From NCBI GenBank assembly GCA_003541895.1, contig DPLR01000426.1:1-6228 (forward strand): a stretch of DNA of 6,228 nt, read 5' to 3'. Both the position numbers and the translations under genes were made by a program. Source of the DNA: Cytophagales bacterium (lineage in GTDB: Bacteria > Bacteroidota > Bacteroidia > Cytophagales > Cyclobacteriaceae). Shown piece by piece: positions 5,567 to 6,228 of this stretch (the first letter of the stretch is position 1; every line of letters starts with the position of its first letter). The notes under the pieces were generated by a model. The model was not told the origin of the DNA, ran no database searches, and saw nothing but the letters and a program-made list of their open reading frames with translations.

Positions 5567-6228
5567 ATGACTTCCAATCGTTACTTATCGCTCGATGTGC
5601 TTCGTGGCCTCACGGTTACGCTCATGATCATTGTCAACACGCCTGGTAATGGGGCAACTACGTTCTTGCCTTTGCATCACGCTAAGTGGCACGGCTTCAC
5701 ACCAACGGATTGGGTGTTCCCTACATTCATGTTTGTGGTGGGCAATGCCATGAGTTTCGCTTTGGTGAAATATGAATTGAAGGGCAATGGTGAATTCTTA
5801 AAAAAAATATTCAAACGTGCGGCAATAATTTTCTTGTTAGGATTTTTCATGTATTGGTTTCCATTTGTGCATCAGACCGATAGTGGGTTTGCCTTTAATT
5901 CACTCAGCGAGACAAGAATTTTTGGTGTGCTGCAACGAATTGCGTTGGGTTATCTTTTTGCTTCGTTGATCTTGCATTTCTGGAAAGAGAAGGGTACAAT
6001 TATTTTTAGCGCAGTTGCATTGCTTGGCTATTGGTTTATTCTTTACACGTTTGGCGATTATACACTCGAGGGTAATGCAGTTTTGAAGTTAGACCTCGCA
6101 CTTTTTGGCGACAAGCATTTGTATCATGGCGAAGGAATGGCATTTGATCCAGAAGGTTTTTTGAGCACCTTGCCCTCCATTGTGAATGTGATTGCCGGGT
6201 ACATCACCGGAAGGTTAATACAGCAAAA
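5567..6228 (+). CDS. NagX/HGSNAT-like membrane acyltransferase, 5' part
   Basis: The frame opens at ATG 5567 and runs without a stop through 220 codons to the window end, so the C-terminal part is missing; family members are usually about 360-400 residues. Motifs of the COG4299/DUF5009 family, related to heparan-alpha-glucosaminide N-acetyltransferase, are visible: YLSLDVLRGLTV (6-17), a block at 36-66 with W41 H42 G43, T45 P46 T47 D48, F51 P52 and G59, RIFGVLQRIALGY (117-129), and FDPEGFLSTLPSI (193-205). Hydrophobic helices lie at about 10-26, 48-67, 82-99, 120-137, 142-162 and 199-217. Relatives are thought to move acetyl groups across the membrane onto amino sugars or glycans; the acceptor here is unknown. 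The gene probably shares a transcript with the permease 49 bp upstream, although no functional link is evident. Confidence 0.85.
   Translation, partial: MTSNRYLSLDVLRGLTVTLMIIVNTPGNGATTFLPLHHAKWHGFTPTDWVFPTFMFVVGNAMSFALVKYELKGNGEFLKKIFKRAAIIFLLGFFMYWFPFVHQTDSGFAFNSLSETRIFGVLQRIALGYLFASLILHFWKEKGTIIFSAVALLGYWFILYTFGDYTLEGNAVLKLDLALFGDKHLYHGEGMAFDPEGFLSTLPSIVNVIAGYITGRLIQQ

Overview
The window looks like chromosomal DNA from a Bacteroidota bacterium, most probably the Cytophagales side of the phylum (inference). The grounds are moderate-to-low GC, sparse Shine-Dalgarno sequences, a perfect match to the Bacteroidota -7 promoter element (TAnnTTTG) on the minus strand, and protein types common there: a Tat-exported xylose-isomerase-like TIM barrel, a short DUF1801 protein and a NagX-like acyltransferase. 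There are no RNA genes, CRISPR arrays, insertion sequences or phage genes.

Layout. Positions 1-282 are non-coding. They begin with two related hairpins that resemble a REP-type repeat pair and end with a 10-bp stem just before the first start codon. Then come, on the plus strand, an unrecognised four-helix membrane protein (283-777), a KdgF-like one-domain cupin (885-1226), a Tat-signal sugar isomerase/epimerase-like TIM barrel (1335-2246) whose start codon overlaps a perfect 14-bp palindrome, and a 12-helix APC amino acid permease starting at TTG (2337-3758). A DUF1801 gene on the minus strand (3759-4160) meets the permease stop codon to stop codon. It is divergent from an ethanolamine-permease-type APC transporter (4222-5517), which is followed 49 bp later by the first 220 codons of a NagX/heparan-glucosaminide-acetyltransferase-like membrane protein (5567 to the window end).

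How the genes fit together. No single pathway is visible. The first four genes are separated by gaps of 90-108 bp that mostly contain hairpins, so they look like separate or loosely coupled units. Only the ethanolamine-type permease and the acyltransferase are spaced like an operon. A loose theme is uptake and processing of small organic nutrients: uronates or sugars (cupin, TIM barrel), amino acids or amines (two APC permeases) and amino sugars (NagX-like). The usual partner enzymes, such as ethanolamine ammonia-lyase, pectate or alginate lyases and Gfo/Idh oxidoreductases, are absent here.

I do not see a convincing new multi-gene system. The points most worth a second look are the unknown membrane protein with its leader hairpin, the palindrome over the TIM-barrel start, the REP-like pair, and the start-codon questions at 2337 and 4160.
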